Source of the DNA: JBGPEQ01 sp050180895
Lineage (GTDB): Bacteria; Pseudomonadota; Alphaproteobacteria; Dongiales; Dongiaceae
Direction: 5' to 3'
Length of the DNA: 64,000 nt
NCBI GenBank assembly: GCA_050180895.1
Contig: JBFXDS010000008.1
Location: 62,001 to 126,000, forward strand
The position numbers were made by a program, and so were the translations under genes. Shown in pieces: positions 7,506 through 18,503 of the stretch (position 1 is the stretch's first letter; each line of letters starts with the position of its first letter). The notes below the pieces were generated by a model. It ran no database searches and was not told where the DNA came from. It worked only from the letters and a program-made list of their open reading frames with translations.

Positions 7506-8282
7506 ATGCCCTATCAAGACATCATCGTCGAGAAGAAAGGTCGCGTCGGGATCATCACCTTCAATCGCCCGAAGGCGCTGAATGCGCTGTGCGAATCGCT
7601 GGTTGCAGAGCTCGGCTCGGCTCTCGATGAGATGGAGGGCGATCCTGGGATCGGCGCCGTCGTGATTACCGGGAGCGACAAGGCGTTCGCTGCCGGTGCC
7701 GACATCAAGGAGATGAAAGATCGAAGCTTCGTCGATGTTTATCGGACGGATTTCATCACGCGCGGATGGGAACGTCTCGCTCAATGTCGAAAGCCGGTGA
7801 TTGCAGCCGTGGCCGGATACGCGCTTGGCGGGGGCTGCGAGATGGCAATGATGTGCGACATCATACTGGCCGCCGACAACGCGAAGTTCGGACAACCGGA
7901 GATCACCATCGGCGTCTTGCCGGGTGCCGGCGGAACGCAGCGGCTTACGAGATTGATCGGCAAGTCGAAGGCGATGGAGATGTGCCTCACGGGACGCACG
8001 ATGGACGCTGCGGAAGCCGAACGGTCGGGCTTGGTGGCTCGTGTCGTGCCGGCGTCTCAGTTGATGGAGGAGGCGATCAAGTTGGCCGACCGGATCGCCG
8101 CCATGTCGGCGCCGATCGCACTGATGGTGAAGGAGTGCGTCAACCGAGCCTACGAAACCACGCTGTCAGAAGGCATTCGCTTCGAACGCCGGCTGTTTCA
8201 TGCGGCCTTCGCCACCGACGATCAGAAAGAAGGAATGGAGGCATTCGTGGAGAAGCGACAGCCGACATTTCGCAACCGTTAA
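7506..8282 (+). CDS. Enoyl-CoA hydratase
   Basis: Crotonase-family enzyme that hydrates trans-2-enoyl-CoA in beta-oxidation. The 258-aa length is standard. The oxyanion-hole segments are AFAAGADIKEM (about residue 62) and GYALGGGCEMAMMCD (about 105). The catalytic glutamates are expected in that second motif and in PEITIGVLPGAGGTQRL, and both are present. The tail FHAAFATDDQKEGMEAFVEKRQP is typical of the short-chain mitochondrial-type hydratases. It stands alone between the small exported protein and rpsT. Confidence 0.93.
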   Translation: MPYQDIIVEKKGRVGIITFNRPKALNALCESLVAELGSALDEMEGDPGIGAVVITGSDKAFAAGADIKEMKDRSFVDVYRTDFITRGWERLAQCRKPVIAAVAGYALGGGCEMAMMCDIILAADNAKFGQPEITIGVLPGAGGTQRLTRLIGKSKAMEMCLTGRTMDAAEAERSGLVARVVPASQLMEEAIKLADRIAAMSAPIALMVKECVNRAYETTLSEGIRFERRLFHAAFATDDQKEGMEAFVEKRQPTFRNR

Positions 8283-8371
8283 CGCCGGCGGCGCTGTGCT
8301 TGACGGCGCATGGAGGCAGAGATATAACCCGCCGCCCTCGGCAACCCACTGGATCGAAGCGAGATTTCTTC

Positions 8372-8635
8372 ATGGCTCATCACAAGTCGGCAAAGAAGCG
8401 CATCCGTCAGACGACGCGGCGGACTGCCGTGAATCGCGCACGCACGAGTCGTGTCCGCAGCTATATCAAGAAGGTCGAGACGGCGATCGCGAGCGGCGAC
8501 AAGAAGGCGGCGGAGCTCGCGCTCAGTGAAGCTCAGCCGGAGATCCAGCGCGGCGCCGTCAAAGGCGTCCTGCATCGCAATACTGCCGCGCGAAAGCTCT
8601 CGCGCCTTTCAGCGCAGATCAAGAAACTCTCGTAA
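8372..8635 (+). CDS. rpsT: 30S ribosomal protein S20
   Basis: 87-aa basic protein that binds 16S rRNA early in assembly of the small subunit. It opens MAHHKSAKKRIRQTTRR and ends RLSAQIKKLS, as S20 does. The frame is open far upstream, but only the ATG at 8372 gives S20. It precedes a 400-base gap before the rhodanese and dnaA genes, the usual rpsT-dnaA neighbourhood of alphaproteobacteria. Confidence 0.98.
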   Translation: MAHHKSAKKRIRQTTRRTAVNRARTSRVRSYIKKVETAIASGDKKAAELALSEAQPEIQRGAVKGVLHRNTAARKLSRLSAQIKKLS

Positions 8636-9035
8636 GCTCGCTCAGAATCTGTATGGCGCTCTCTCCTCGAATTTGTCGACGTGGAGACGCGAGCGACGTC
8701 ATGCCTCGGCTCGCGGCATCGCGCGCGGTTGGGGCAAATGTGCACTTTTTTTTGCGTTCTCTTTTCGATCATGTTGCCACCTTTCCTGACCGCGAGTAGA
8801 CTTCCCTTACTAAAGATTAGGGGAAACCTTAGCGCGTGGTCTGGAAATAAAAATCAAATAATTCCTGGCCTTGTTGCTTCGGGATTGTTGAGAGTCGGCA
8901 GGAAACGCCAAATATAACTCCCTGCCCCCATCTGGTCGAAGCAGGTGGTGGTGGAGCGAGGATCCGTCCGCTGGGACGACAGCTCGTTGTAGATCCACGG
9001 GATCGTGGGGGTTGTCGTTGGAGGACTCGTTACGG
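8636..9035. other. rpsT-rhodanese intergenic region with an AT-rich core
   Basis: A 400-base stretch without a supportable gene. The centre (about 8735-8920) is clearly richer in A and T than its surroundings, with runs such as an eight-T tract near 8746 and GGAAATAAAAATCAAATAATTCC near 8843 (given as landmark). It probably holds promoters for the rhodanese-dnaA unit and could be part of a replication origin, but I found no good match to the DnaA box TTATCCACA; the nearest strings have three or more mismatches. Confidence 0.4.
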
Positions 9036-9452
9036 ATGGCCTATGCAGGGGAACTACGGCCGGCCGAGGCATGGGAGATGCTGAAAGCGGATTCATCCGC
9101 GCAGTTGGTCGATGTGCGCACGCGTCCCGAGTGGACCTTCGTCGGCATCCCCGATCTCAATAAGATTGGAAAAAAAGCGATCTTCATCGCGTGGCAGATC
9201 TATCCGGCCATGCAGGCCAATCCGACGTTTGCTGACGAGATCCGCAGGGCTGTGCCGTCGCTCGACACGCCGCTCTTGTTCATCTGTCGGTCTGGTGCGA
9301 GGTCCCGCGCGGCGGCCGAAGCGATGACCGATGCGGGGTACCGCAGTTGCTACAACGTCGCAGAAGGGTTCGAGGGGCAAGTCGATGCAGAACGGCACCG
9401 CGGGCGCAAGGCAGGGTGGAAGGCGGCCGGCCTACCTTGGGCACAGGACTGA
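9036..9452 (+). CDS. Rhodanese-like sulfurtransferase
   Basis: Single rhodanese domain, 138 aa. The active-site loop is ICRSGARSRAAAEAM, with the catalytic cysteine that would carry persulfide, and the domain opens with AQLVDVRTRPEW. I prefer the ATG at 9036 over the TTG at 9012 because GGAGG sits 11 bases before it. It lies 13 bases ahead of dnaA and may be co-transcribed with it. The physiological acceptor is unknown. Confidence 0.88.
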   Translation: MAYAGELRPAEAWEMLKADSSAQLVDVRTRPEWTFVGIPDLNKIGKKAIFIAWQIYPAMQANPTFADEIRRAVPSLDTPLLFICRSGARSRAAAEAMTDAGYRSCYNVAEGFEGQVDAERHRGRKAGWKAAGLPWAQD

Positions 9453-9465
9453 GGCGGGACGTGCG

Positions 9466-10860
9466 ATGGCCGGCCAGCAGATCAGCAACGAGCTGCAAAC
9501 CCAGTGGGCTCGCGTCCGCGGTCGGCTCCGCATTGAGTTCGGTGAGGCGGCCTTTCGCAATTGGCTGAAGAAGCTGACGTTGGTCGGTCGGCGCGGCCAT
9601 GAGCTGCATTTGGCGGTCCCCACCCGTTTCATTCGGGATTGGATCGGGGCCAACTACACGGACCGTCTCTTGGCCCTGTGGGTCGCCGAAGATCCATCGG
9701 TCCGCGGCATCGAACTGATCGTCGAAGCGGGGGCGAGGCCGGCGGACGACCCCCGGCCTTCGACAGGCGAGACAATGTCCAAGGCGACGGAGGGCGGCCG
9801 TACCGAGGCCGGTACCGCCGAACTCGCCAAGAGCATGCTGGTCGCGTCGCTTGATCCTCGGTGTACGTTCGAGGATTTCATCGTCGGAAAATCGAACGAG
9901 TTGGCCTACGCGGCGGCCTATCGGGTTGCCGATTCGCCTACGGTGCCTTTCAATCCCCTGTTTCTTTACGGGGGCGTTGGTCTCGGCAAGACCCATCTGA
10001 TGCATGCGATCGCTTGGCATATCAGCAAGCGGAACCCGGAGCGCCGCGTCATCTACCTGTCGGCCGAAAAATTCATGTATCAGTTCGTGCGCGCCCTGCG
10101 CGACAAGAACACCATGGCGTTCAAGGAACAGTTCCGCTCGGTCGACGTGCTGATGATCGACGACGTGCAGTTCATCAGCGGCAAGGATTCGACCCAAGAG
10201 GAGTTCTTCCACACGTTCAATGCGCTGGTCGACCAGAACCATCAGGTGGTCGTGTCGGCCGACAAGTCGCCTTCGGACCTCGAGGGAATGGAAGAGCGCA
10301 TGAAGTCGCGGCTGGGCTGGGGGCTCGTTGCCGACATCCACCCGACCACCTACGAATTGAGGCTGGGCATCCTTCAGGCCAAGGCCGAAAAGATGAACAG
10401 CGAGATTCCCGTGAAGGTGCTGGAGTTCCTTGCCCACAAGATCACCTCCAACGTTCGCGAGCTTGAAGGGGCTCTCAATCGAATTGCCGCACAAGGCACC
10501 CTCGTCGGTCGTCCGATCACGCTCGAGACGACGCAGGATCTCCTGCACGATCTGCTGCGAGCCAATGATCGCCGCGTGACGATCGAGGAGATCCAGAAGC
10601 GGGTAGCGGAGCATTTCAATATAAAGGTATCGGACATGCATTCCGCGCGGCGCTCCCGCGGCGTGGCGCGTCCCCGCCAGGTCGCCATGTATCTGTCGAA
10701 GCTGCTGACGCCGCGTTCGCTGCCGGAAATCGGCCGCAAGTTTGGGGGACGCGACCACACCACCGTCATGCACGCCGTTCGCAAAGTGGAGGAATTGCGC
10801 GTCTCCGATGCCGGTTTTGCGGAGGATGTCGATCTGCTGCGTCGGATGCTCGAGGCCTGA
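9466..10860 (+). CDS. dnaA: Chromosomal replication initiator protein DnaA
   Basis: Binds DnaA boxes at the origin, forms an ATP-dependent filament and opens the duplex. Of the 464 residues, the first 80 form domain I (TQWARVRGRLRIEFGEAAFRNW), followed by a short linker. Walker A (YGGVGLGKTHLMHAIA) is near residue 168, Walker B (LMIDDVQF) near 228, and the DNA-binding signature GGRDHTTVMHAVRKVEEL lies at the C-terminus. The ATG at 9466 is the family start. It heads the run dnaA-dnaN-recF-gyrB. A near-match to a DnaA box (TGTGGAAAG, 10872-10880) lies just past the stop. Confidence 0.98.
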   Translation: MAGQQISNELQTQWARVRGRLRIEFGEAAFRNWLKKLTLVGRRGHELHLAVPTRFIRDWIGANYTDRLLALWVAEDPSVRGIELIVEAGARPADDPRPSTGETMSKATEGGRTEAGTAELAKSMLVASLDPRCTFEDFIVGKSNELAYAAAYRVADSPTVPFNPLFLYGGVGLGKTHLMHAIAWHISKRNPERRVIYLSAEKFMYQFVRALRDKNTMAFKEQFRSVDVLMIDDVQFISGKDSTQEEFFHTFNALVDQNHQVVVSADKSPSDLEGMEERMKSRLGWGLVADIHPTTYELRLGILQAKAEKMNSEIPVKVLEFLAHKITSNVRELEGALNRIAAQGTLVGRPITLETTQDLLHDLLRANDRRVTIEEIQKRVAEHFNIKVSDMHSARRSRGVARPRQVAMYLSKLLTPRSLPEIGRKFGGRDHTTVMHAVRKVEELRVSDAGFAEDVDLLRRMLEA

Positions 10861-11086
10861 GGGCGAAGGGCTGTGGAAAGCGCGGGAATCGGCCATTTTA
10901 CGGCTCCGTGCGGGCGTGCAATTTGCTTACCTTTTCAAGGGCTTTTGCTATAGTACGCGGATGATTCGTGCGGCCTTCGCCGGCCCTGTCCGACGGATTT
11001 TCCCGTCGCCGTGGATGGGCCGGCGGACGCCGCCAGTCGGCCCGGCGGGCCAGCGCTCCAGTCTCTTGTGAAAGCTCCGAAATGTC

Positions 11087-12205
11087 ATGAAACTTACCAT
11101 CGAGCGTGGCGCCCTCTTGAAGTCTCTCGCGCATGTGCAAAGTGTCGTTGAGCGGCGCAACACGATCCCGATCCTGTCCAACGTCCTGCTGGAGGCCGGC
11201 GACGGTACGCTCGGCCTGATGGCGACGGACATGGATCTTACCATCGTCGAGCAGGTGACCGCCGCCATCGCCCGGGGAGGGGCGACGACGGTTGCCGCCC
11301 ATACCTTCTTCGATATCGTCCGCAAGCTGCCCGAAGGCGCCCAGGTCCAGATCGAGGGCGCCGGCGACGGCGGTCAGGCGACGATCAGGGCCGGCCGCTC
11401 ACGCTTTACCCTCGCGACGCTTCCGAAGGAAGATTTCCCGACCATGGGATCGGGGGATCTGCCGCACCGGTTCGAGGTCCCGGCGAAAGAGTTGCGCAAC
11501 CTGATCGACCGCACCCGTTTTGCCATCTCGACCGAGGAGACGCGCTACTACCTGAACGGCATATATCTGCATGCGACGACGTCCGGCGACATCCGCGTGC
11601 TGCGGGCCGTGGCAACCGACGGACACCGTCTGGCACGCTTCGAGATGCCGCTTCCGACGGGTGCCGGCGAGATGCCCGGCGTCATCGTGCCGCGAAAGGC
11701 GGTTGGCGAGCTGCGCAAGCTGCTCGAGGAGACCGACGACCGGGTTGAAGTCGCCCTCTCGGACGCGAAGATCCGTTTTGCCTTCAACGATGTGGTGCTC
11801 ACGTCCAAGCTGATCGACGGCACCTTCCCGGACTATCAGCGAGTCATTCCGACCGGGAATGACAAGGTGATGGAGGTTCCGAAGCGCGAGTTCGCCGAAG
11901 CCGTCGACCGGGTGTCGACCATTTCCAGCGAAAAGTCGCGCGCGGTGAAGCTCACCCTGAAAAACGGCATGCTCACGCTCTCCGCGACCAGCCCCGAGGC
12001 CGGCAGCGCCAGCGAGGAGCTTGAGGTCAAGTACGGAGGCGGCGACCTGGAGATCGGCTTCAACTCCCGCTATCTGCTCGATATCGCCCAGCAAATCGAG
12101 GGCGAGGGGGCGCAGTTCGCGCTGGCCGATGCCGCGTCGCCGACGCTCGTGCGCGATGTGGCCGACACCAGCGCCCTCTATGTCCTGATGCCGATGCGGG
12201 TTTAG
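11087..12205 (+). CDS. dnaN: DNA polymerase III beta subunit (sliding clamp)
   Basis: Ring-shaped processivity clamp for DNA polymerase III. The 372-aa protein starts MKLTIERGALLKSLAHVQSVVERRNTIPILSNV (landmark: ERRNTIPILSNVLL) and ends LYVLMPMRV, both classic for DnaN. Three clamp repeats fill the length. A 226-base gap after dnaA gives room for its own promoter; TTGCTT and TATAGT occur in it at poor spacing (20 bases), so I do not call one. Confidence 0.98.
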   Translation: MKLTIERGALLKSLAHVQSVVERRNTIPILSNVLLEAGDGTLGLMATDMDLTIVEQVTAAIARGGATTVAAHTFFDIVRKLPEGAQVQIEGAGDGGQATIRAGRSRFTLATLPKEDFPTMGSGDLPHRFEVPAKELRNLIDRTRFAISTEETRYYLNGIYLHATTSGDIRVLRAVATDGHRLARFEMPLPTGAGEMPGVIVPRKAVGELRKLLEETDDRVEVALSDAKIRFAFNDVVLTSKLIDGTFPDYQRVIPTGNDKVMEVPKREFAEAVDRVSTISSEKSRAVKLTLKNGMLTLSATSPEAGSASEELEVKYGGGDLEIGFNSRYLLDIAQQIEGEGAQFALADAASPTLVRDVADTSALYVLMPMRV

Positions 12206-12212
12206 GGATCCG

Positions 12213-13469
12213 GTGGCCCTCGCCGTTCCCAATCATCAGGTCGTTCGCCCGGCCTTCCCGCGCCGTCCCGGTACTGCCCACGGGTTGTCGGGGAGTTGGC
12301 TCGGGCGCGTCGTCCTGACCGGGTTTCGGAACTATCGCGCGGCGGACGTCTCCGTAGACCGTCGTCCCGTCGTCCTGACCGGTCCGAACGGAGCCGGCAA
12401 GACCAACCTGCTGGAAGCCATCTCCTTCCTCGCGCCCGGGCGCGGCCTGCGGCAGGCGCGGTTGGAGGAGGTCGACCGCCGGAGTCCGGCTGAGGAGGAT
12501 GGTCGCCGCACCGCTGCCGCCTGGGGTGTCGCCGCGACGATCTGTCGTGAGGATGGTCCGATCGAGATCGGCACCGGCCGCGATCCCGAGGCGCTCGATC
12601 AGGGACGGGACCGGCGTCTGGTGAAGATCAACGGCGCGTTCGCCCCGGGTCCGTCGGCGCTGGCCGATCAGGCCAGCATCATCTGGCTGACGCCGCAGAT
12701 GGACCGTCTGTTTCTGGATGGTGCCGGGGCGCGACGCCGGTTCCTCGATCGCCTTGTCTATGGCTTCGATCCCGACCATGCCCGCCGGCTGACGCGCTAC
12801 GAGAGAGTCCTGCACGAGCGGTCGCAGCTCTTGCGGCAGGGCGGGCCGGGCGGCTGGGATGCGGCTTGGCTCGCCGCCATCGAGCAGCAGATCGCCGAGG
12901 GCGGGGTGGCCGTTGCCGCCGCCCGGCGCGAGCTGGTCCAGCGTCTGGGACAGGCCGCGGCCGGCGGCATCGGCCCCTTCCCACGGGCAGGGCTGGCTCT
13001 CGGGGGTATCGTCGACATGTGGCTCGCGGATATGCCGGCCCTTGCCGTGGAGGATGCCGTCCGCCGCCAGCTCGCTGCCGACCGGACGAAAGACAGCGAG
13101 ACGGGAGGCGCCCAGTGCGGCCCGCACCGCAGCGACCTCCTCGTCACCGATCTGGCAACCGGCCTGCCGGCGGCGCAGTGCTCCACCGGCGAGCAGAAGG
13201 CCCTGCTGCTCTCGATCGTGCTGGCCCATGCCCGTCTGCAGCTCGACAGCCGCGGCCTCGCGCCGATCCTGCTCCTGGACGAGGTGGCGGCGCATCTCGA
13301 TGCCGTCCGCCGGTCGGCCTTGTTCGAGGAGCTCCTGGCTCTCGATGTGCAGGCTTGGCTGACCGGGACGGATGCGGCACTGTTCGCGGAGCTGGGCGAA
13401 CAAGCCCAGTTCTTCCGCGTGCGTGCGGCGACGATCGCGCCGCTGCCGGCCGCCGCCCGGACGGCCTGA
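12213..13469 (+). CDS. recF: DNA replication and repair protein RecF
   Basis: SMC-like ATPase that helps load RecA at gaps and supports stalled forks. Walker A is LTGPNGAGKTNLLEAISFL (about residue 55), the ABC-type signature is STGEQKALLLSIVLAH, and Walker B is PILLLDEVAAHLD. At 418 aa it is somewhat longer than the usual 360-390, mostly from an N-terminal extension of about 30 residues before LGRVVLTGFRNY; a later start is possible, but no better start codon is evident. It follows dnaN by seven bases and precedes gyrB, as expected. Confidence 0.95.
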   Translation: MALAVPNHQVVRPAFPRRPGTAHGLSGSWLGRVVLTGFRNYRAADVSVDRRPVVLTGPNGAGKTNLLEAISFLAPGRGLRQARLEEVDRRSPAEEDGRRTAAAWGVAATICREDGPIEIGTGRDPEALDQGRDRRLVKINGAFAPGPSALADQASIIWLTPQMDRLFLDGAGARRRFLDRLVYGFDPDHARRLTRYERVLHERSQLLRQGGPGGWDAAWLAAIEQQIAEGGVAVAAARRELVQRLGQAAAGGIGPFPRAGLALGGIVDMWLADMPALAVEDAVRRQLAADRTKDSETGGAQCGPHRSDLLVTDLATGLPAAQCSTGEQKALLLSIVLAHARLQLDSRGLAPILLLDEVAAHLDAVRRSALFEELLALDVQAWLTGTDAALFAELGEQAQFFRVRAATIAPLPAAARTA

Positions 13470-13506
13470 TTTGCAACCGAAGATCCGTCACGGACTCCAG
13501 CAACCC

Positions 13507-15966
<2,460 letters not shown>

Positions 15967-16694
15967 CCGCCGCTTGCAGGGGCTGGACGCCGCCGGCCTC
16001 GAAAACGAGCGAAGCACCCCATGCCCAGCGGGAGTTCCGCATCCAGCGGAGTCACCCCCACCTCAACCCTCCCTCTCAGAGGGCGGGCTCATCCGGTGCG
16101 ATCTTCCTTCGCTCCCCTGGCGGTTCAAATTCGAGCGATGGACCCCCATGCCAAGCGGGAACTCGGATGTCCCGGCGAAGGCCGGGATCCATACTCGCCG
16201 GCCTCTGGAATATGGCCCGGGCTTCACCGGGGGACAGGCGGGAACGGCCTCCCGCTGAAATCGAGCGATGGACCCCATGTCCAGCGGACCGGGAACCCCC
16301 CGATCCACGACGGAACAAAGTTACGCATAGGTCAGCATACGCGACCTGGTTTCGGAATCTGAACAACGAGGCCATGTAAAGGAAGTTAACGGGCCTTTCG
16401 GGAAACCCCGAGGGAGGCGAGACGAGCGATTGCCCGGCGATGCGGGATCGCCCGGTGCTGATAACCCGATCCACGATGTCAAACATCGGGCCGATGGAGT
16501 AGCTCCATCAGCAGTAGGAACATTATAAGAACATAGAGACCAAGAGTCAAGCGCTGCCCTCGACAGCGCTGCCCGCGACAGCGCTGCCTCGACAGGAGTT
16601 CCGGAGAGGAACCTTTGCGCCGCCAAGGGGCTAAGACCGTAGCGGCTCACCCGCACCGAAGAGCGGATCTGGAAATGATCGGAGGAACATCGGA
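15967..16694. other. Repeat-rich gyrB-ompA intergenic region
   Basis: 728 bases without a supportable gene. Three imperfect copies of a roughly 33-base unit with the core GAGCGATGGACCCCATG occur at 16006-16038, 16132-16166 and 16262-16296, about 130 bases apart. Between copies 2 and 3 is a small palindrome CCCGGCGAAGGCCGGG (about 16170-16185) of the kind scattered through alphaproteobacterial genomes. Several other short inverted repeats are present. I see no coding signal on either strand. Confidence 0.6.
16550..16593 (+). repeat. Three tandem copies of a 15-bp unit
   Basis: AGCGCTGCCCTCGAC (16550-16564), AGCGCTGCCCGCGAC (16565-16579) and AGCGCTGCCTCGAC (16580-16593) follow one another without gaps, about 100 bases before the OmpA-family gene. 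The copies contain the palindrome AGCGCT. They could be a protein-binding array or a slippage product. Confidence 0.8.
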
Positions 16695-17246
16695 ATGAGC
16701 ACGTATTCCATCACGAGGCGGGCGCTCGCCCTTGTCGGCCTGCTGGTTCTGCCCCTGCTGGCGGGGTGCAACACGACGGCGGGATTCGGGCGCGATGTGG
16801 CGTCCACCGGCCGCTTCATCGCGGACGGCGCGCAGACCACCCATGACTGGATGTTCGGAGCGCCAGCCCAGGCGGCGGAGAACTCCGCGCCGGTCGAGGA
16901 AATGGCTCCGGCGGCCGGAGCGAATGTCGTGTTCTTCGATTCCGGAAGCGCGGATCTGCGGCCCGAGGCCCTCGACATCATCCATGCGGTGGCGGCGGCA
17001 ACTCCCCGGTCCGGGGGGAGGATCGAGGTGTCGGGCTACGCCGACACCGCGGGGCCCGCGGCCTACAACGAGCGACTCTCGCAACGCCGGGCCGAAGCGG
17101 TGGCTTCGGCGCTGGCGGCAGAGGGCGTCCCCCAAGACCTCATCGCCGTGCGATGGCATGGGGAAACACAGCCGGCGCTGCCGACACCGGACGGCGTTGC
17201 CGCGGCGGAGAACCGCCGCGTCTCGATCACCGAGCAGAGCGGGTGA
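16695..17246 (+). CDS. OmpA-family lipoprotein with an entericidin-like N-terminus
   Basis: 183 aa. The signal peptide ends in the lipobox LLAGC, so the mature protein should be lipid-anchored at its cysteine (about residue 25). The residues just after it, CNTTAGFGRDVASTGRFIADGA, resemble entericidin A/B lipoproteins (CNTTRGVGEDI type). After a short Ala/Pro linker comes an OmpA-like peptidoglycan-binding domain (about residues 75-180): VVFFDSGSADLRPEA, GYADTAGPAAYNERLSQRRAEAV, and the final NRRVSI. The role is probably to tether the outer membrane to peptidoglycan. The combination is unusual. It stands alone after the repeat region, with GATCGGAGGAAC as ribosome site. Confidence 0.85.
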   Translation: MSTYSITRRALALVGLLVLPLLAGCNTTAGFGRDVASTGRFIADGAQTTHDWMFGAPAQAAENSAPVEEMAPAAGANVVFFDSGSADLRPEALDIIHAVAAATPRSGGRIEVSGYADTAGPAAYNERLSQRRAEAVASALAAEGVPQDLIAVRWHGETQPALPTPDGVAAAENRRVSITEQSG

Positions 17247-17285
17247 CGACTGGCGCCGCGAGCGCGCCGCGACGCCGGACCGGAA

Positions 17286-17301
17286 TGTGACGGCCGTCAC
17301 A
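17286..17301. promoter_or_regulatory. CRP/FNR-type palindrome
   Basis: TGTGACGGCCGTCACA is a perfect 16-bp palindrome matching the CRP-family consensus TGTGA-N6-TCACA. It lies 40 bases after the OmpA-family gene and ahead of a plus-strand stretch that ends in a hairpin plus T-rich tail. No protein gene obviously starts just downstream on the plus strand. Confidence 0.5.
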
Positions 17302-17425
17302 TCGGCCGTCCGCCGTCCGGTCTATGGTTCCATTGGTTTTGGACAACGGGCAGCTGGACAGATCCGGGACCCACAGACCGAGTTTTGCGTGTAACGGTGG
17401 AATGAACGGGGAAAACTCCCGTCGG

Positions 17426-17462
17426 GTGGCCCTCGCCGCAGGTGGGGGCCACTTCGCTTTTG
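17426..17462 (+). terminator. Candidate intrinsic terminator
   Basis: GTGGCCC (about 17427) pairs with GGGCCAC (about 17446) and the hairpin is followed by TTCGCTTTT. It would end a plus-strand transcript starting after the CRP-type palindrome. It also lies beyond the 3' end of the minus-strand acetyltransferase remnant. Moderate support only. Confidence 0.4.
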
Positions 17463-17492
17463 TGCCGTCGACGCAGGGACCCAACGCAGCGG

Positions 17493-17985
17493 CTACATCT
17501 CCGCCGGGGCAGCGGCCGACGCGCCGATCGTCTTGCGCATATGCACGAGGACGCGATCCTCATGCCGCTTGCGATGCGTCTCGACATAGCCGAGCCGGGC
17601 GTAGAGGGCGATGTTGCGCTCCATGCGTGCGTTCGTGAACAGCCTGATCTCCGGCACGCGCAGCGCGCTGGCGCGCCCCTCGGCGAACGCCATCAGGCGG
17701 CGGCCAAGGCCGCGATGCTGATGCGCGGGCGTCACGGCGACGCCTCCAAACCACGATGCGATCGGGCTTGATCTCCAGCGCCAGGGATTCCGCGGCGGCG
17801 CCCATCGGCCCGTCGACGATCCATATCTCCTGCTCGTCCAGGAGCTTGGTCCAATCGGCCGCCATCGGCATCGGCTCGCGGCCGATGACAGGGACATGGA
17901 TGCCGTAGGCCGCCCGTGCGAGCACGTTCAGCCTGGCCGCATCGGCGGCCGTCGCGCGACGCGGGGAAAGGGTGGGAAGATTCAC
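17493..17985 (-). pseudogene. GNAT acetyltransferase broken by a frameshift
   Basis: The two halves of one GNAT domain lie in different frames. From the GTG at 17985 the protein reads VNLPTLSPRRATAADAARL through LALEIKPDRIVVW. Around 17741-17748 the frame shifts, and the domain resumes as VAVTPAHQHRGLGRRLMAFAEGRA to MRKTIGAS. The second half holds the acetyl-CoA loop (QHRGLGRRL). Removing one base in the GCCTCC string near 17743 would restore WSVAVTP, the sequence expected for the family. It is therefore a recent single-base lesion or a sequencing error. The predicted substrate class is unknown. Confidence 0.75.
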
Positions 17986-18011
17986 GGTTCGGGCCGGTTC
18001 ACGTCGCGGCC

Positions 18012-18503
18012 TCAAGTCGGCACGACGCCGATCTCCTCGGCGAACTCGCACATGCCGATCTCGCGATCGATCATCTCCACCTCCGCGACAAAGCGCGGCC
18101 GCGACATCTGCGATTTCAGCAGCGTGTACGAAAACGCGGCAATCCGCATGTGCCGGGGCGGGACAGCGTTGGCCACCTGCCAGAATCTTATCGCCAGATC
18201 CTCGCCGTCCTCCTCGGCGAATTCCCAATAGGAGAGGGACGCGTTCCCGTCGGCGCGCTCGATCACCTCGATTCCCGGCCGCATCTGTCCTGCAGACCGC
18301 GACAAGAACTCGAAAGCCGATTCGACGTGACCCTCGACGGTCTGCTCGAACGTCAGAACATTCAACCGAAGCGTGCCTGATTGGGGATCATCGTCATGGA
18401 ACTCGCCGCCGCCGTCGGTCCCGTAGCTTTCGATCCAGCCCGCGGGGATGCGAAAGCGGACGACGCCCCCGCGATAGCTGACAGTCTTGAGGTCGTCGGG
18501 CAT
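18012..18503 (-). CDS. Conserved hypothetical protein, 163 aa
   Basis: I do not recognise a function. The protein starts MPDDLKTVSYRGGVVRFRIP and is rich in beta-strand-like segments, with GGEFHDDDPQSGTLRLNVLTF and later FWQVANAVPPRHMRIAAFSYTL. It has no signal peptide, membrane segment or catalytic motif. The layout (a short barrel-like start, then a variable half ending near the C-terminus in EVEMIDREIG) recalls small proteins described only as domains of unknown function. It is encoded just upstream of, and on the same strand as, the broken acetyltransferase, 26 bases apart, so the two may have formed a unit. Confidence 0.65.
   Translation of the reverse strand: MPDDLKTVSYRGGVVRFRIPAGWIESYGTDGGGEFHDDDPQSGTLRLNVLTFEQTVEGHVESAFEFLSRSAGQMRPGIEVIERADGNASLSYWEFAEEDGEDLAIRFWQVANAVPPRHMRIAAFSYTLLKSQMSRPRFVAEVEMIDREIGMCEFAEEIGVVPT

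Noticed and set aside
10872..10880. TGTGGAAAG as a DnaA box after dnaA
   Set aside because: Two mismatches to TGTGGATAA and isolated; not enough for a box or an origin.
10923..10954. TTGCTT ... TATAGT as a dnaN promoter
   Set aside because: The gap is 20 bases, too long for a normal sigma-70 promoter, so it is not called.
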